Assembly (NCBI RefSeq): GCF_007559435.1
Contig: NZ_VMBP01000001.1
Coordinates: 1,179,406-1,243,405, forward strand
DNA length: 64,000 nt
Source of the DNA: Ancylobacter moscoviensis
GTDB taxonomy: Bacteria > Pseudomonadota > Alphaproteobacteria > Rhizobiales > Xanthobacteraceae
Direction of reading: 5' to 3'
Part shown: positions 27,990 through 40,658 of the stretch, in pieces
Numbering within the stretch: the stretch's first letter is position 1
How the letters are laid out: each line of letters starts with the position of its first letter
Translations under genes and position numbers: made by a program
The notes under the pieces: generated by a model
Databases searched by the model: none
What the model was told of the DNA's origin: nothing
What the model saw: the letters and a program-made list of their open reading frames with translations, nothing else

Positions 27990-29111
27990 TCAGTAGAGGA
28001 CGTAGGCGCCGTTCTTGATGATGATGAAGGTGCTCTTCTTGTTCACCTCGCGCTCGTCATCGTACTTGGTGGTCCCGGTCAGGCCCTCATAGGCGGGCGC
28101 CGAGGCGATGGCGTCGCGCACGTTCTCGCCGGTCAGCGGCTTGCCGGACTGCAGCACCGTACGGATGGCGTTCACGCCGACCGCGATCGAGTCGTAGGCG
28201 AGGGCCGAGTACTGGTCAGGAAGGCGGTTGTACTTCGCCTTGTAGGCGTCGACATAGGCCTTCACCCTGGGGTCGTCGGCGAAGAACGAGGTGTAGAGCA
28301 GGATGCCCTCGGCGTCCTTGCCGGCAAGCTCGAGGAACTTGGGGTTGCTCAGCGGGTCGGGCGAGCCGATGGGCGTGGTCACGCCCGCCTGGCGCAGCTG
28401 CTGTACGAAGGCGGAGGCTTCCTGATAGTGCACGGGCAGGAAGATCACGTCGGGGTTCAGCGCCTTGATCTTGCTGACCAGCGGGCGGAAGTCGCGCGCG
28501 TTCGGTGCGATCGGCTCGATCAGCACGACCTCGCCGCCGCGCTGCTCGATGGCGGCCTTGGTGAGGTTGGCGGTGGTCTGGCCCCAGTCGTCCTGGAAGA
28601 ACGGGATGGCGATCTTCTTGCCCTTCAGCTTGTCCACTACCAGCTCGGCGTGGAGCGGGGCGAGCTTGTCCTGCCGGGTGTTCTGGCGGAACTGGTAGGG
28701 GCTGAACTTCGGGAAGTCCGGGTGCGAGGATGACGGGCTGACCTGCGGGATCTTCGCTTCCGTCAGGATCGGCGCCGCCGCGAGCGAGGCGGTGGTCGAG
28801 AAGGAGCCGACGGCGAAGACGAGGCCCGGCGTGTTGGCGAACTTCTGGGCGATGCTCGCGGCCTCCTTAGGGGAGTTGCGGTCGTCCTCGTAGATGACCT
28901 CGATCTTGCGGCCCTCGATGCCTCCGGCGGCGTTCACCTGCTCCTCGAAGAGCTGCACCGATTCGCGGAAACGCTCGCCGAAATTGGCCAGATTGCCGGT
29001 CAGCGGGGCGAAGAAGCCGATCTTGATCGGGTCGGCCGCCTGCGCCGGCACGCCGGTGGTGGCGAGGCCGAGGACAAGGGCGATGCCGGCGGTCGCGCGG
29101 CGGAATGTCAT
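27990..29111 (-). CDS. Branched-chain-type ABC importer substrate-binding protein (LivK-like)
   Basis: A 373-residue periplasmic receptor with signal peptide (AGIALVLGLATTGVPAQA-AD), then PIKIGFFAPLTGNLANFGERF, NAAGGIEGRKIEVIYEDD and SPSSSHPDF, the ligand-contact region of type-I binding proteins. Many such receptors bind aromatic or other carboxylates rather than leucine. The divergent acyl-CoA ligase suggests that the ligand is an acid to be activated with CoA. It is the first gene of the minus-strand operon and lies next to a shared control region with a gtctac/gtagac inverted repeat. Confidence 0.93.
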   Translation of the reverse strand: MTFRRATAGIALVLGLATTGVPAQAADPIKIGFFAPLTGNLANFGERFRESVQLFEEQVNAAGGIEGRKIEVIYEDDRNSPKEAASIAQKFANTPGLVFAVGSFSTTASLAAAPILTEAKIPQVSPSSSHPDFPKFSPYQFRQNTRQDKLAPLHAELVVDKLKGKKIAIPFFQDDWGQTTANLTKAAIEQRGGEVVLIEPIAPNARDFRPLVSKIKALNPDVIFLPVHYQEASAFVQQLRQAGVTTPIGSPDPLSNPKFLELAGKDAEGILLYTSFFADDPRVKAYVDAYKAKYNRLPDQYSALAYDSIAVGVNAIRTVLQSGKPLTGENVRDAIASAPAYEGLTGTTKYDDEREVNKKSTFIIIKNGAYVLY

Positions 29112-29124
29112 TTCAAACTCCGTA

Positions 29125-29143
29125 GTCTACTAAGTCTGTAGAC
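29125..29143. promoter_or_regulatory. Inverted repeat GTCTAC-N7-GTAGAC in divergent promoter region
   Basis: The perfect 6-bp inverted repeat lies 14 bp upstream of the LivK-like start codon, in the only AT-rich part of the 144-bp spacer between the importer operon and the acyl-CoA ligase. Its size suits a dimeric TetR-, MarR- or GntR-type repressor. No regulator gene is adjacent. Confidence 0.5.
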
Positions 29144-29255
29144 ATTATTTTACAGCGCATTATTCTGTCAATCGACGCCGTGGTGCATCGCAGCATCATT
29201 TCCGCTCGCACCGGCTCCACGGCCCAGAAACGTAAGAAATCGGGATAAGACAGCG

Positions 29256-30764
29256 ATGGCGAACAACCTCTCCGATGTGCTCTTCGGCGGCAGGGAGGGC
29301 GATCTGGCACTCGTCGAATCGACGCAGGCCGGGGTGCGCAGCTTCACCTATGGCGAGCTCAACGACCGCGTGAACGCGCTCGGCCGCGGCTTTCGCTCAC
29401 GGTTCGGCGGAAAGCCCTTCCGCGTGGCCGTGCTCGCGCGCAACAGCGCCGACTATGTGGTGATCTATTTCGCCGCCATGCGCGCCGGCGGCGTCGTGGT
29501 GCCGTTCAACTGGCGGGCCAGCGACGAGGCGATCGACTTCCTGCTGCGCGACGCGGCCATCGACCTGATCCTCACCGACGACGAGGCGCGCCACGGACGG
29601 CGGCCGAACGCCGTCCGGATCGGCAGCGCCGCCTGGGAGGCGCTGCACGATGCGGGGCCGCTCGATCCGGCGCCGGTCGGCGAGGACGACATCGCGCAGA
29701 TCCTCTACACCTCGGGCTCGACCGGCACGCCCAAGGGCGTCCCGCTTTCGCATGCGGGGCAGTACTGGGCGGTGGAGGAGGGGGCGAAGCTCGTCGCCGA
29801 TCCCGCATCCTATCGCGTGCTTGTCGCGGCCCCGCTGTTCCACATGAACGCGCTCTTCAACATCAAGCGCACCTTCCACACCGGCGGCAGCGTGGTCGTG
29901 CTGCCCGGCTTCACGCCGGCGGGATTCGCCCGCGCGGTGGACACGTTCCGCTGCGACTGGGTCTCCGGCGTGCCAACGATGATCGCCATGCTCGCCCGCC
30001 ATCTCGGCGACGAGGTGCCGCGTGCCTTCGCCCGCGTGCGCTTCCTCTTCATCGGCTCGGCGCCCTATGGCGACAATCTGGTCGCCAGCGCCCGTCGCCT
30101 GTTTCCCAATGCCGAGATCGCCAATTTCTACGGCACCACCGAGGCCGGGCCGACGGTCTATGGCCGCCATCCCGACGGCCGGCCGACGCCGGCCCTGTCC
30201 TGCGGTTATCCGCTCATCGCGGAGAATGTGCGCCTCGTCGCGGCCGATGGCTCGCTGGTGACCGGGGAGGGCGAGGGCACGCTCCACATGCGCACCCCCG
30301 CCACCATGACGGGCTATCTCAACCGCCCGGAGACGAGCGCCGCTGTTCTCAAGGAGGGCTGGTACGACAGCCGCGACATCATCCGGCAGGATGCCGACGG
30401 GTTCCATTATTTCATCGGCCGCGCCGACGACATGTTCATCTCCGGCGGGCACAACATCTATCCCGCCGAGGTCGAGCGGGTGCTGGAGCAGCATCCCTCC
30501 ATCGAGCAGGCCATCGTCGTGCCGGTGCCGGACGAGCTGAAGCACGAGGTGCCGGCGGCCTTCGTCGTCGCCCGCGGCGGCGCGCCGGTCGACGCGGCGG
30601 CGGTGAAGGCGTGGTTCATCGAGCAGGCCGATCCCTATCTCCACCCGCGCCACATCTTCGTCGTGCCGGAGATCCCGCTCGCCCAGACCAACAAGGTTGA
30701 CCGTTCGCGGCTGAAGGCGGAGGCTGCCGCCCGCGCCGGTCGCCAGCAGGCAACGGCGGCGTGA
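29256..30764 (+). CDS. Class I acyl-CoA ligase (AMP-binding enzyme)
   Basis: A 502-residue adenylate-forming ligase that activates a carboxylic acid to its CoA ester. Motifs are the P-loop YTSGSTGTPKGV, APLFHMNALFN, FYGTTEAGPT, the adenylate aspartate in GWYDSRDI, the hinge GRADDMFISGGHNIYP and the catalytic lysine in QTNKVDRSRLK. The closest recognisable relatives are 4-hydroxybenzoate/crotonobetaine-type ligases; the acid cannot be named. It is transcribed divergently from a Liv-type importer and followed 7 bases later by an ATC-hydrolase-family gene. In-frame fatty-acid specific motifs are not obvious. Confidence 0.92.
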   Translation: MANNLSDVLFGGREGDLALVESTQAGVRSFTYGELNDRVNALGRGFRSRFGGKPFRVAVLARNSADYVVIYFAAMRAGGVVVPFNWRASDEAIDFLLRDAAIDLILTDDEARHGRRPNAVRIGSAAWEALHDAGPLDPAPVGEDDIAQILYTSGSTGTPKGVPLSHAGQYWAVEEGAKLVADPASYRVLVAAPLFHMNALFNIKRTFHTGGSVVVLPGFTPAGFARAVDTFRCDWVSGVPTMIAMLARHLGDEVPRAFARVRFLFIGSAPYGDNLVASARRLFPNAEIANFYGTTEAGPTVYGRHPDGRPTPALSCGYPLIAENVRLVAADGSLVTGEGEGTLHMRTPATMTGYLNRPETSAAVLKEGWYDSRDIIRQDADGFHYFIGRADDMFISGGHNIYPAEVERVLEQHPSIEQAIVVPVPDELKHEVPAAFVVARGGAPVDAAAVKAWFIEQADPYLHPRHIFVVPEIPLAQTNKVDRSRLKAEAAARAGRQQATAA

Positions 30765-30771
30765 GGTTGGG

Positions 30772-31257
30772 ATGACGACCCTTTCCATTCTTGAGCGGCG
30801 CCGGATCGAGGCGGAGATCGTCAAGCCGATCTACGAGGAACTCGTCGCCCGCTTCGGCGCCGACGAGGCCAGGGCGGTGATCGGCAAGGCGGTGCGGGAG
30901 AACTCCGTCCGGCAGGCGGCCTCGTTTCGCGCCGAGCTGGGGGAGCATTCCGGTCTCGAGGGTTTCTATTCGACCCTGCACCTGTGGACCATGAACGGGG
31001 CGCTGGAGATCGAGGTGACCGAGCAGTCCGCCACGGCGCTCGACTACAAGGTCCATCGCTGCCGCTACGCCGAAATGTACCGGGAGATGGGGCTGGCCGA
31101 GATCGGCCATCTGCTCTCGTGCCAGCGCGACGCGGTGTTCTGCAAGGGCATCGATCCGCGCATCGAGCTGGAGCGTACGCAGACGATCATGGAAGGCGCG
31201 GGCCACTGCGACTTCCGCTACCGGCTGGCCGAGCCCGCGGCCACGGCGGCCGACTGA
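30772..31257 (+). CDS. L-2-amino-thiazoline-4-carboxylate hydrolase family protein
   Basis: The 161-residue product matches the ATC hydrolase family by RCRYAEMYREMGLAEIGHLL, CQRDAVFCKGIDPRIELERT and QTIMEGAGHCDFRYRL. The named member opens a thiazoline ring on the route from DL-ATC to cysteine, but most family members are uncharacterised. Candidate functional residues are Cys in LLSCQRD and GHCDF and the conserved ERTQTIMEG core. It follows the acyl-CoA ligase by 7 bases, so it probably acts on the same compound or its CoA ester. No signal peptide is present. Confidence 0.88.
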   Translation: MTTLSILERRRIEAEIVKPIYEELVARFGADEARAVIGKAVRENSVRQAASFRAELGEHSGLEGFYSTLHLWTMNGALEIEVTEQSATALDYKVHRCRYAEMYREMGLAEIGHLLSCQRDAVFCKGIDPRIELERTQTIMEGAGHCDFRYRLAEPAATAAD

Positions 31258-31316
31258 TCGCAGGAAGGGAGCGGGCGGCGCGTCGCGGCTGTCCGTCGCC
31301 TTTTCCCGCGCGGGCG

Positions 31317-31436
31317 TTACTTGATCGCCCAATGGTGCAGGCATTCCTCGCACATCTCGCCGTTCTCGCCGTGCGGGCACGTATGGACATACGGGTCCGC
31401 CAGCCAGTGCCATATGCGCGAGATGATCTTCAGCAT
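31317..31436 (-). CDS. Small cysteine-containing protein, 39 aa (hypothetical)
   Basis: This short ORF begins MLKIISRIWHWLADPY and continues with the cysteine/histidine pattern THTCPHGENGE-like (V-H-T-C-P-H-G), MCEEC and LHHW, ending AIK. C20, C29 and C32 together with nearby histidines could bind a metal. About 90% of its third codon positions are G or C, as expected for a real gene here, while the region upstream (31437-31541) is AT-rich and could hold a promoter. There is no clear ribosome site. It lies between the ATC-hydrolase gene and macB. The function is unknown. Confidence 0.55.
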   Translation of the reverse strand: MLKIISRIWHWLADPYVHTCPHGENGEMCEECLHHWAIK

Positions 31437-31541
31437 CAACGTACTTTGTCATGGTGGAAATCTATTGTTCGACCATGAGTGGATATATTGATTAGACTAT
31501 GGTGATATCGTTTCCCGGTTTTGTAATCGTATTTCCGAATA

Positions 31542-33563
31542 TTACTGGCGGGCGTTGGCGAGGGCGGCCACCGGGTCCAGCAGGGAGGCGCGGCGGGCCG
31601 GCAGGAAGCCGAAGGCGATGCCAATGAGGCTGGAGCAGACGAAGGCGAGGACGATCGAGTTCGTCGAGTAGACCAGCGCGAAGTTCGAGCCCAGCCAGTC
31701 GAAGACGATCCCGAAGGCGAGTGCCAGCGCGATGCCGATCGCCCCTCCGAACAGGCACACCATCACCGCCTCGGTGAGGAATTGCTGGAGGATGTTGTTC
31801 CGGCGCGCGCCGACCGCCATGCGCACGCCGATCTCGCCGATGCGCTCGGACACCGACACCAGCATGATGTTCATCACCCCGATGCCGCCGACCACCAGCG
31901 AGATGACGGCGATCGCGGCGATCAGCGCCGTCATGGTCTGCGTGGTGCTGGTGATGGTGCGGCGGATGTCGTCGGTGTTGATGATGAAGAAGTCCTTGGT
32001 GCCGTGGCGCTGCGTCAGGAAGCGCGTCACCGCCTGCTCGGCATAGGCGCTGTCGATGCCGTCGCGGATCTTCAGCGTGATCGAACGCAGCGAGGTCGAG
32101 CCGAGCATGCGCGTCTGCACCGTCGTGTAGGGCAGATAGAGCGAGAGATTCTGGCTGGACCCGAAGCCGCCCTGCTGGGTGCCGGCGACACCGACCACCC
32201 GCGCCGGCACCGCGCCGACGAAGATCACCGCGCCGAGCGGATCGGCGCCCTGTTCGTCGAACAGCGCCTTGCGGGTGTTCTCGTCGATCACGACGTCGAG
32301 CGCGCGCGTTTCCACGCTCTCCGCGTCGAACAGGCGTCCGGCGGAGAGCTTCGTGCCCTTGGCGGCGAAGTAGCGGTCGCTCACCCCGTTCACCAGCGCG
32401 CTCGCCTCCTTGGCGCCGAAGCGCACCGTGCTCTGGGTGGAGACGGTGGGGGTCGCGGCCTCGACATAGGGCTGGCGGGCGAGCTCGTCGGCGTCCGCCG
32501 CCACCAGCGTGGTGATGCGGCCCGAGCGCGTATCGCCGAAATCCTTGCCGGCGAAGATCTCCAGCGTGTTGGTGCCGAGCCCGCTGATATTGGCGAGCAC
32601 CTTCTGCCGCGAGCCTTCCCCGAGCGCCACCACGCAGACCACGGAGGCGATGCCGATGACGATGCCGAGCATGGTGAGCGCCGTGCGCAGGCGATGCGCG
32701 TTCATCGAGCGCAGCGCCATGCGGAAGGCTTCCTGGAACTGGCCGAACGCGCCGCGCCACGAGGCGCCATTGCTGGAAGAGACGCTCCGGCCGGCAGCGG
32801 CCCTTGGCGTGCCGCCCGTCGCCGGGGGCTCGGCCCGGCGGTCGGCGACGATGGCGCCGTCGCTGATCTCGATGATGCGCTCGGCGCGCGCCGCGACGTT
32901 CATGTCGTGGGTGACGATGATCACCGTCCGCCCCTCGGCATGCAGCTCGCCGAGAATGCGCAGTACCTCCTCGCCGCTCTGCCGGTCGAGCGCGCCGGTC
33001 GGCTCGTCGGCGAGGATCACGTCGGCGTCGTTCATCAGTGCGCGCGCGATGGAGACGCGCTGCTGCTGGCCGCCGGAAAGCTGCCCCGGCCGGTGGCCGA
33101 GGCGCGGCGCCATGCCGAGCCGGCCGAGCAGGGCGGCGGCGCGGGCCTGCCGCTCGGCGGCGGGGTGGCCGGCATAGATGGCGGGCATCTCGACATTGCC
33201 GAGCGCGGTCAGCTCCGCCAGCAGGTTGTAGCGCTGGAAGACGAAGCCGAAATGCTCCCGCCGCAGCGCCGCCAGCTCGTCCGCGGCGAGGCGGGAGGTG
33301 TCGCGCCCGGCGATGCGGTAGGAGCCGCCGCTCGGCCGGTCGAGGCAGCCGAGGATGTTCATCAGGGTCGACTTGCCGGAGCCGGACGCGCCGACGATGG
33401 CCACCATCTCGCCGGCCTCGATGGTGAGGTCGATGCCCCTGAGCACGCTCACCGTCTCCTCGCCGGAGAGGTAGTTCCGCGTCACGCCCTCCAGCGCGAT
33501 GAGCGGGGTGCCGGCCCTGTCCTCGCGGGTGTCTTTGCGGGCGTCCTCGCGGGCCACGGTCAA
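31542..33563 (-). CDS. macB: MacB-type ABC transporter (ATPase-permease fusion)
   Basis: A 673-residue protein with an N-terminal ATPase (Walker A GASGSGKS, signature LSGGQQQR, Walker [13 protein letters not shown], switch H in VTHDMNVA) joined to a MacB membrane part with one helix near [20 protein letters not shown], a large periplasmic domain, and three C-terminal helices ([20 protein letters not shown], the [18 protein letters not shown] loop, and the last two). It drives mechanotransmission-type extrusion of peptides, macrolides or siderophores from the periplasm with MacA and a TolC. Its ATG overlaps the macA stop by ATGA. Confidence 0.95.
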   Translation of the reverse strand: MTVAREDARKDTREDRAGTPLIALEGVTRNYLSGEETVSVLRGIDLTIEAGEMVAIVGASGSGKSTLMNILGCLDRPSGGSYRIAGRDTSRLAADELAALRREHFGFVFQRYNLLAELTALGNVEMPAIYAGHPAAERQARAAALLGRLGMAPRLGHRPGQLSGGQQQRVSIARALMNDADVILADEPTGALDRQSGEEVLRILGELHAEGRTVIIVTHDMNVAARAERIIEISDGAIVADRRAEPPATGGTPRAAAGRSVSSSNGASWRGAFGQFQEAFRMALRSMNAHRLRTALTMLGIVIGIASVVCVVALGEGSRQKVLANISGLGTNTLEIFAGKDFGDTRSGRITTLVAADADELARQPYVEAATPTVSTQSTVRFGAKEASALVNGVSDRYFAAKGTKLSAGRLFDAESVETRALDVVIDENTRKALFDEQGADPLGAVIFVGAVPARVVGVAGTQQGGFGSSQNLSLYLPYTTVQTRMLGSTSLRSITLKIRDGIDSAYAEQAVTRFLTQRHGTKDFFIINTDDIRRTITSTTQTMTALIAAIAVISLVVGGIGVMNIMLVSVSERIGEIGVRMAVGARRNNILQQFLTEAVMVCLFGGAIGIALALAFGIVFDWLGSNFALVYSTNSIVLAFVCSSLIGIAFGFLPARRASLLDPVAALANARQ

Positions 33564-34783
33564 AGCCCCATCGGCGGCGGGCCGGGCATGCCGGAGCGGG
33601 ACGGCGAGACGCTCGCCGTGTCGCCCGTCACCACCCGTTCTCCTTCCCGCAGGCCGGAGCGCACTTCGGCGACGGTCTTGTCGTTGAGGCCGATATCGAC
33701 CGCGCGGCTCTCGAGCCTTCCGTTCGCGTCCAGCACCTGCACCTCGTAGCGGCCGGCGGCGTCGCGCGCCCCGAGGGCCATGGCGGGAATGGTCAGCACG
33801 TCATTCGCCTCGCCGACGAGGATGTGCACCTCGGCGGTCATGTAGGTGCGCAGCCGGCCCTCGGGGTTCGGCACGTTGAGGATGCCGTTGTAGTAGATGG
33901 CGGAACTGCTGCTGGTCGTGCTCGACGCGCTGCTCGCGCTCGTCGTGGAGGACGAGAAGCTGTCGTCGCTCTTGACCGATTCCGGCGCCGGCTCGATCGC
34001 CGCCAGCGTGGTCTCGTAGCGGCGTGTGCCGTCGCCGAGGATGGTGAAATAGGCGCGCTGGCCGGGCGAGGTGCGCACCACGTCGGCCTCGGAGATCTCC
34101 GCCCGCACCGTCATCGTGTCGAGCTGGCCGAGCACCACGATGGTCGGCGCGGACTGCGTGGCGTTCACCGTCTGGCCTTCCTGGCTGACGATGGCGAGCA
34201 CCGTTCCCTCGCTCGGGGCGGTGATGCGGGTGTAGCCGAGATTCGATGTCGCGTTCTCCACCGCGACCTCCGCCTCGACGATCTGCGCCTTGAGCTGCTC
34301 GATCTGCGCCTGCGTCACCTTCACATCCGCCTCGGCGGCCTCGAAGTCGGCCTGCGAGACGACCTTCTGGGACACCATCGAGGTGCGCCGTTCGAGGATG
34401 AGCCTGTCGCGATGGAGCAGGGCCTGCTTCTCCGCGAGCTGCGCGCGCACATTGTCGAGCGCGGCGCGGGCGGTGCGCAGCGCGTTCTCCTGCGGCACGG
34501 AATCGATCTCGGCGAGCAGGTCCCCCGCCGCGACCGTCTGGCCGAGGGAGACGGCGACGCGGGTGATGCGCCCGGACGCCTGCGCGCCGACGGCGACGAG
34601 CTTCGCCGGTTTCAGCGTCCCGCTGGCGAGCACCGCTTCCTCCACGTCGCCGCGCGCCACCGGCGCCGTCACCAGCGTGGAGGTCGCGTCCTTCGTCCAC
34701 TGGCTGCGCGCGCCATAGATGCCGGCCAGCAGCAGGAGGGCCACTGCCGGCAGCAGCCACCTGAACAGCCTGCCCTTGATCAT
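33560..34783 (-). CDS. macA: MacA-type periplasmic adaptor
   Basis: A 407-residue membrane-fusion protein: N-terminal anchor ([16 protein letters not shown]), [19 protein letters not shown], barrel-sandwich and hairpin segments ([17 protein letters not shown] ... [18 protein letters not shown]) and a C-terminal membrane-proximal domain. It carries a serine/threonine run of about 25 residues (around residue 280, [20 protein letters not shown]) inserted in a beta domain. The ATG of MIKGRLFRW is preferred over an upstream in-frame GTG because it precedes the membrane anchor. It forms an operon with macB and is divergent from a two-component system. Confidence 0.92.
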   Translation of the reverse strand: MIKGRLFRWLLPAVALLLLAGIYGARSQWTKDATSTLVTAPVARGDVEEAVLASGTLKPAKLVAVGAQASGRITRVAVSLGQTVAAGDLLAEIDSVPQENALRTARAALDNVRAQLAEKQALLHRDRLILERRTSMVSQKVVSQADFEAAEADVKVTQAQIEQLKAQIVEAEVAVENATSNLGYTRITAPSEGTVLAIVSQEGQTVNATQSAPTIVVLGQLDTMTVRAEISEADVVRTSPGQRAYFTILGDGTRRYETTLAAIEPAPESVKSDDSFSSSTTSASSASSTTSSSSAIYYNGILNVPNPEGRLRTYMTAEVHILVGEANDVLTIPAMALGARDAAGRYEVQVLDANGRLESRAVDIGLNDKTVAEVRSGLREGERVVTGDTASVSPSRSGMPGPPPMGL

Positions 34784-34913
34784 GCTCACACTCGTTTCGC
34801 CCAGTCCCGTTTTCACCCGGTCCCGTTCGCGGGTGGCCGGTTCGACGTGGGGGCAGAACTAGTCGGCTGGGATTGCTCGTATGTTTCGCGCTATGCTGAA
34901 AAAGCGGGAGATT

Positions 34914-34925
34914 TGTTGCGCAACA
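34914..34925. promoter_or_regulatory. Palindrome TGTTGCGCAACA between macAB and the two-component genes
   Basis: A perfect 12-bp palindrome lies in the middle of the 218-bp divergent spacer, next to the AT-rich ATGTTTCGCGCTATGCTG. It may bind the response regulator or another dimeric regulator and control both directions. Confidence 0.4.
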
Positions 34926-35001
34926 TTGCCAGGGCGCCGGTGGAAACCCTCGTTCGCAAAATTCCCCGGCAGGGGGTGCGCGTCGTGGCTATAGGAGCCT
35001 C

Positions 35002-35763
35002 ATGAACGACATGCGCAGCCCCGATGCCGCGAGCGGCACCCACATACTTGTCGTCGACGACGATCAGCAGATCCGCAAGCTCCTCGGCCGCTACCTCGCC
35101 GAGCAGAACTTCCGCGTCTCCCTCGCCGCCACCGGCCGCGAGGCGGAGCGGCGGCTCGCGGAGGGCGACATCGAGCTGGTCGTGCTCGACCTGATGCTGC
35201 CGGACGTCTCCGGTCTCGATCTGTGCCGCGCGATCCGCACGCGCTCCAGCGTGCCGATCATCGTGCTCACCGCCCTCAAGGAGGATGTCGACCGCATCAT
35301 CGGGCTGGAGATCGGCGCCGACGACTATCTCGGCAAGCCGTTCAACCCGCGCGAGCTGGTGGCGCGCATCCGCGCCGTGCTGCGCCGGCTGGCACCGCGC
35401 GACGCTCCCGTCGCCCAGCCGGCCGCGCAGATGCGCTTCGCCGGTTTCCTCGCCGATCCCGCGAGCCGCCAGCTCTGGGACCATGACGGGGAGGAGATCG
35501 TGCTGACCGGCGCGGAGTTCGACCTGCTGCTGGCGCTGCTGGAAAGGCCGGGCCGCATGCTGTCGCGCGAGCAGTTGCTCGACATCACCCACGGGCGGGC
35601 GACGGGCGGCTTCGACCGCTCCGTCGACGTGCTGATCAGCCGCCTGCGCCGCAAGCTGGGCGACGCCGGAACGTTCCAGATCATCAAGACCCTGCGCAAT
35701 GGCGGCTACCAGATGGCGGCGCGGGTGGAGCCGGTCTCCGGCCCGGAGACGCCGGCACCGTGA
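35002..35763 (+). CDS. OmpR/PhoB-family response regulator
   Basis: A 253-residue regulator. The receiver domain has the acidic pocket VVDDDQQ, the phosphoacceptor D63 in LVVLDLMLPD, the threonine/alanine TAL and the lysine in LGKPF. The C-terminal winged helix has EFDLLLALLERPGRMLSREQLLD and FDRSVDVLISRLRRKLGD. It overlaps the sensor kinase start by 4 bases and is divergent from macAB, so it likely controls that efflux operon and itself. The N-terminal 10 residues are not conserved. Confidence 0.95.
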   Translation: MNDMRSPDAASGTHILVVDDDQQIRKLLGRYLAEQNFRVSLAATGREAERRLAEGDIELVVLDLMLPDVSGLDLCRAIRTRSSVPIIVLTALKEDVDRIIGLEIGADDYLGKPFNPRELVARIRAVLRRLAPRDAPVAQPAAQMRFAGFLADPASRQLWDHDGEEIVLTGAEFDLLLALLERPGRMLSREQLLDITHGRATGGFDRSVDVLISRLRRKLGDAGTFQIIKTLRNGGYQMAARVEPVSGPETPAP

Positions 35764-37061
35764 ACACGATCCGCACCAAGCTCACCGCGCTGCTGGTCGC
35801 TTCCGTCCTGGGCGTGCTGGTCATCGCCACGGGCCTCTCCTTCCTGATGCTCTCGCCGCCCGACTTCGCCAAGGCCGAGGACGCGACGGCGGTGCAGCTC
35901 GAACTGCTCATCGATCTCGCCGAGCGCAACCACGAGGCGCTGGTGGGCAACCCCAACGGCCGGATCGCCGATGCGCCGGCGGGCGGGGCGCTCTTCGGGC
36001 CCGCCACCGACGGCATCAACGCCGCCCTGGAGCGCCGCGGGCGCACCCAGCGCGTGGTCGTGACCGACGGACCGGACGCGCCGTGGCCGGTCGTCTCCGC
36101 CCGGCTTTCCGACGGGCACTGGCTCATCATGCCGCTGGCGCTGCCGAGGCCCGGTCCGGGCGGCGAATGGGCGCTCGTGGGCTGGCTGGTGCTGGTGGCG
36201 CTCGGCGTCACCCTCGTCATGGTGTTCGCCGTGCGGCGCCTCACCGAGCCGCTGGCATTGCTCCAGCGCACCGCCGCCGCCATCGACCCCAACGGCGCGC
36301 TGCGGCTTCTTCCCGAGAAGGGGCCGCGCGAGGTGCGGGCGGCGGCGCGCGCCATCAACCTGCTCTCCACCCGCCTCGGCCAGGCGATGGAGAGTCGCAT
36401 GCGCCTCGTCGCGGCGGCGGGGCACGACCTGCGCACGCCGATGACGCGGATGCGCCTGCGCGCCGAATTCCTGCCGGAGGACGAGCGCAGCGCCTTCATC
36501 GAGGATCTCGATGAACTCGACCGCATCGCCGACAGCGCCATCCGGCTGGTGCGGGAGGAGGTGGAGGACGGCGAGGGCGAGCCCATCCGGCTCGACCGGC
36601 TGGTCGCTGACACCGTCGTCGAGCTGCAGGCCATCGGCTACGCGGTGGAGCTGGAGGATGTGGCGGCGGTGACGATACGCGGCCGTCCGCAGGCGCTGCG
36701 CCGCGCGCTGCGCAACCTCCTGATCAACGCGGCGACGCATGGCCGCCAGGGTACGGTCCGGGTTGCCGGCGGGGAGGGCCGGGCGCGCGTGGAAATCGAG
36801 GACAGCGGGCCCGGCATCCCCGAGAACCTGCTGCCGCGCGTGTTCGAGCCGTTCTTCCGGGTCGATCCCGCCCGCGGCGCGCCGACGCCGGGCGCGGGGC
36901 TGGGCCTCGCCATCGCGGAGCAGATCATCACCCGCAACGGCGGCACGCTCAGCCTGCAGAACATGGAGCGGGGCGACGCGGTTCTCGGCCTGCGGCAGGT
37001 GCTGGAATTCCCGGCGGAACCCGCCGATACGCGCGACGAGCCGGACGCCGGGGCTCTCTGA
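35760..37061 (+). CDS. Sensor histidine kinase
   Basis: The 433-residue kinase has two membrane helices (about residues 10-32 and 138-160) enclosing a periplasmic sensor region of about 105 residues. A HAMP region follows, then the H-box with H222 in AAGHDLRTPMTRM, the N-box NLLINAATHG, and the G-boxes IEDSGPGIPENLLPRVFEPFF and GAGLGLAIAEQII. It starts at GTG overlapping the response regulator stop (GTGA). The sensed signal is unknown but probably an envelope stress or MacAB substrate. Its stop codon lies only 10 bases from that of the convergent glpK, with no terminator visible. Confidence 0.94.
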   Translation: MNTIRTKLTALLVASVLGVLVIATGLSFLMLSPPDFAKAEDATAVQLELLIDLAERNHEALVGNPNGRIADAPAGGALFGPATDGINAALERRGRTQRVVVTDGPDAPWPVVSARLSDGHWLIMPLALPRPGPGGEWALVGWLVLVALGVTLVMVFAVRRLTEPLALLQRTAAAIDPNGALRLLPEKGPREVRAAARAINLLSTRLGQAMESRMRLVAAAGHDLRTPMTRMRLRAEFLPEDERSAFIEDLDELDRIADSAIRLVREEVEDGEGEPIRLDRLVADTVVELQAIGYAVELEDVAAVTIRGRPQALRRALRNLLINAATHGRQGTVRVAGGEGRARVEIEDSGPGIPENLLPRVFEPFFRVDPARGAPTPGAGLGLAIAEQIITRNGGTLSLQNMERGDAVLGLRQVLEFPAEPADTRDEPDAGAL

Positions 37062-37071
37062 GCGTGCCGGT

Positions 37072-38571
<1,500 letters not shown>

Positions 38572-38778
38572 GTTGCACTCCGCAAAAGGCGTCATCCCGG
38601 AAAGGTGCCGGATACCTGTCCGCAATGCTCGTCCGTGGCAAGCGGCCCCTGCCGGCCGGGCCCATGCTGGCCGGGCCTATGCCGGGCGGAAGAAGATCGT
38701 CCCGGACGGCGCGTGCGCGCCCGGGACGAGGTGCCGGGGCGGAGTCCCCAAACCCCGGAGTGGGGAAGCGAGGTGTCG

Positions 38779-38810
38779 GCGGCCGGCGGGCGGGTGGGCC
38801 CGCCGGCCGC
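38779..38810 (-). other. Stable GC stem-loop between glpV and glpK
   Basis: GCGGCCGGCGGG and CCCGCCGGCCGC form a 12-bp stem with an 8-base loop just after the glpV stop. No T-run follows, so it is more likely an mRNA-stabilising or partial attenuating structure protecting the binding-protein message. The remaining spacer up to glpK shows no ORF. Confidence 0.55.
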
Positions 38811-38837
38811 TTCAGCTATGTGCCCTGGAAGAGGGCG

Positions 38838-40601
<1,764 letters not shown>

Positions 40602-40658
40602 GGGTCTTTCCTCCCGTTTCTTCCCAGAGTCCCGCGGCTTGCTGCCGCTTAGGCAAGT

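Noticed and set aside
30616-31452. Minus-strand frame starting MTKYVDAEDHL opposite the ATC-hydrolase gene
   Set aside because: It overlaps the 39-residue ORF in another frame and runs antisense through a gene with strong family motifs; its later part is Arg/Pro-rich shadow.
37062-37071. Bidirectional terminator between the sensor kinase and glpK
   Set aside because: The two stop codons are 10 bases apart and no inverted repeat fits there; transcripts probably run into each other.
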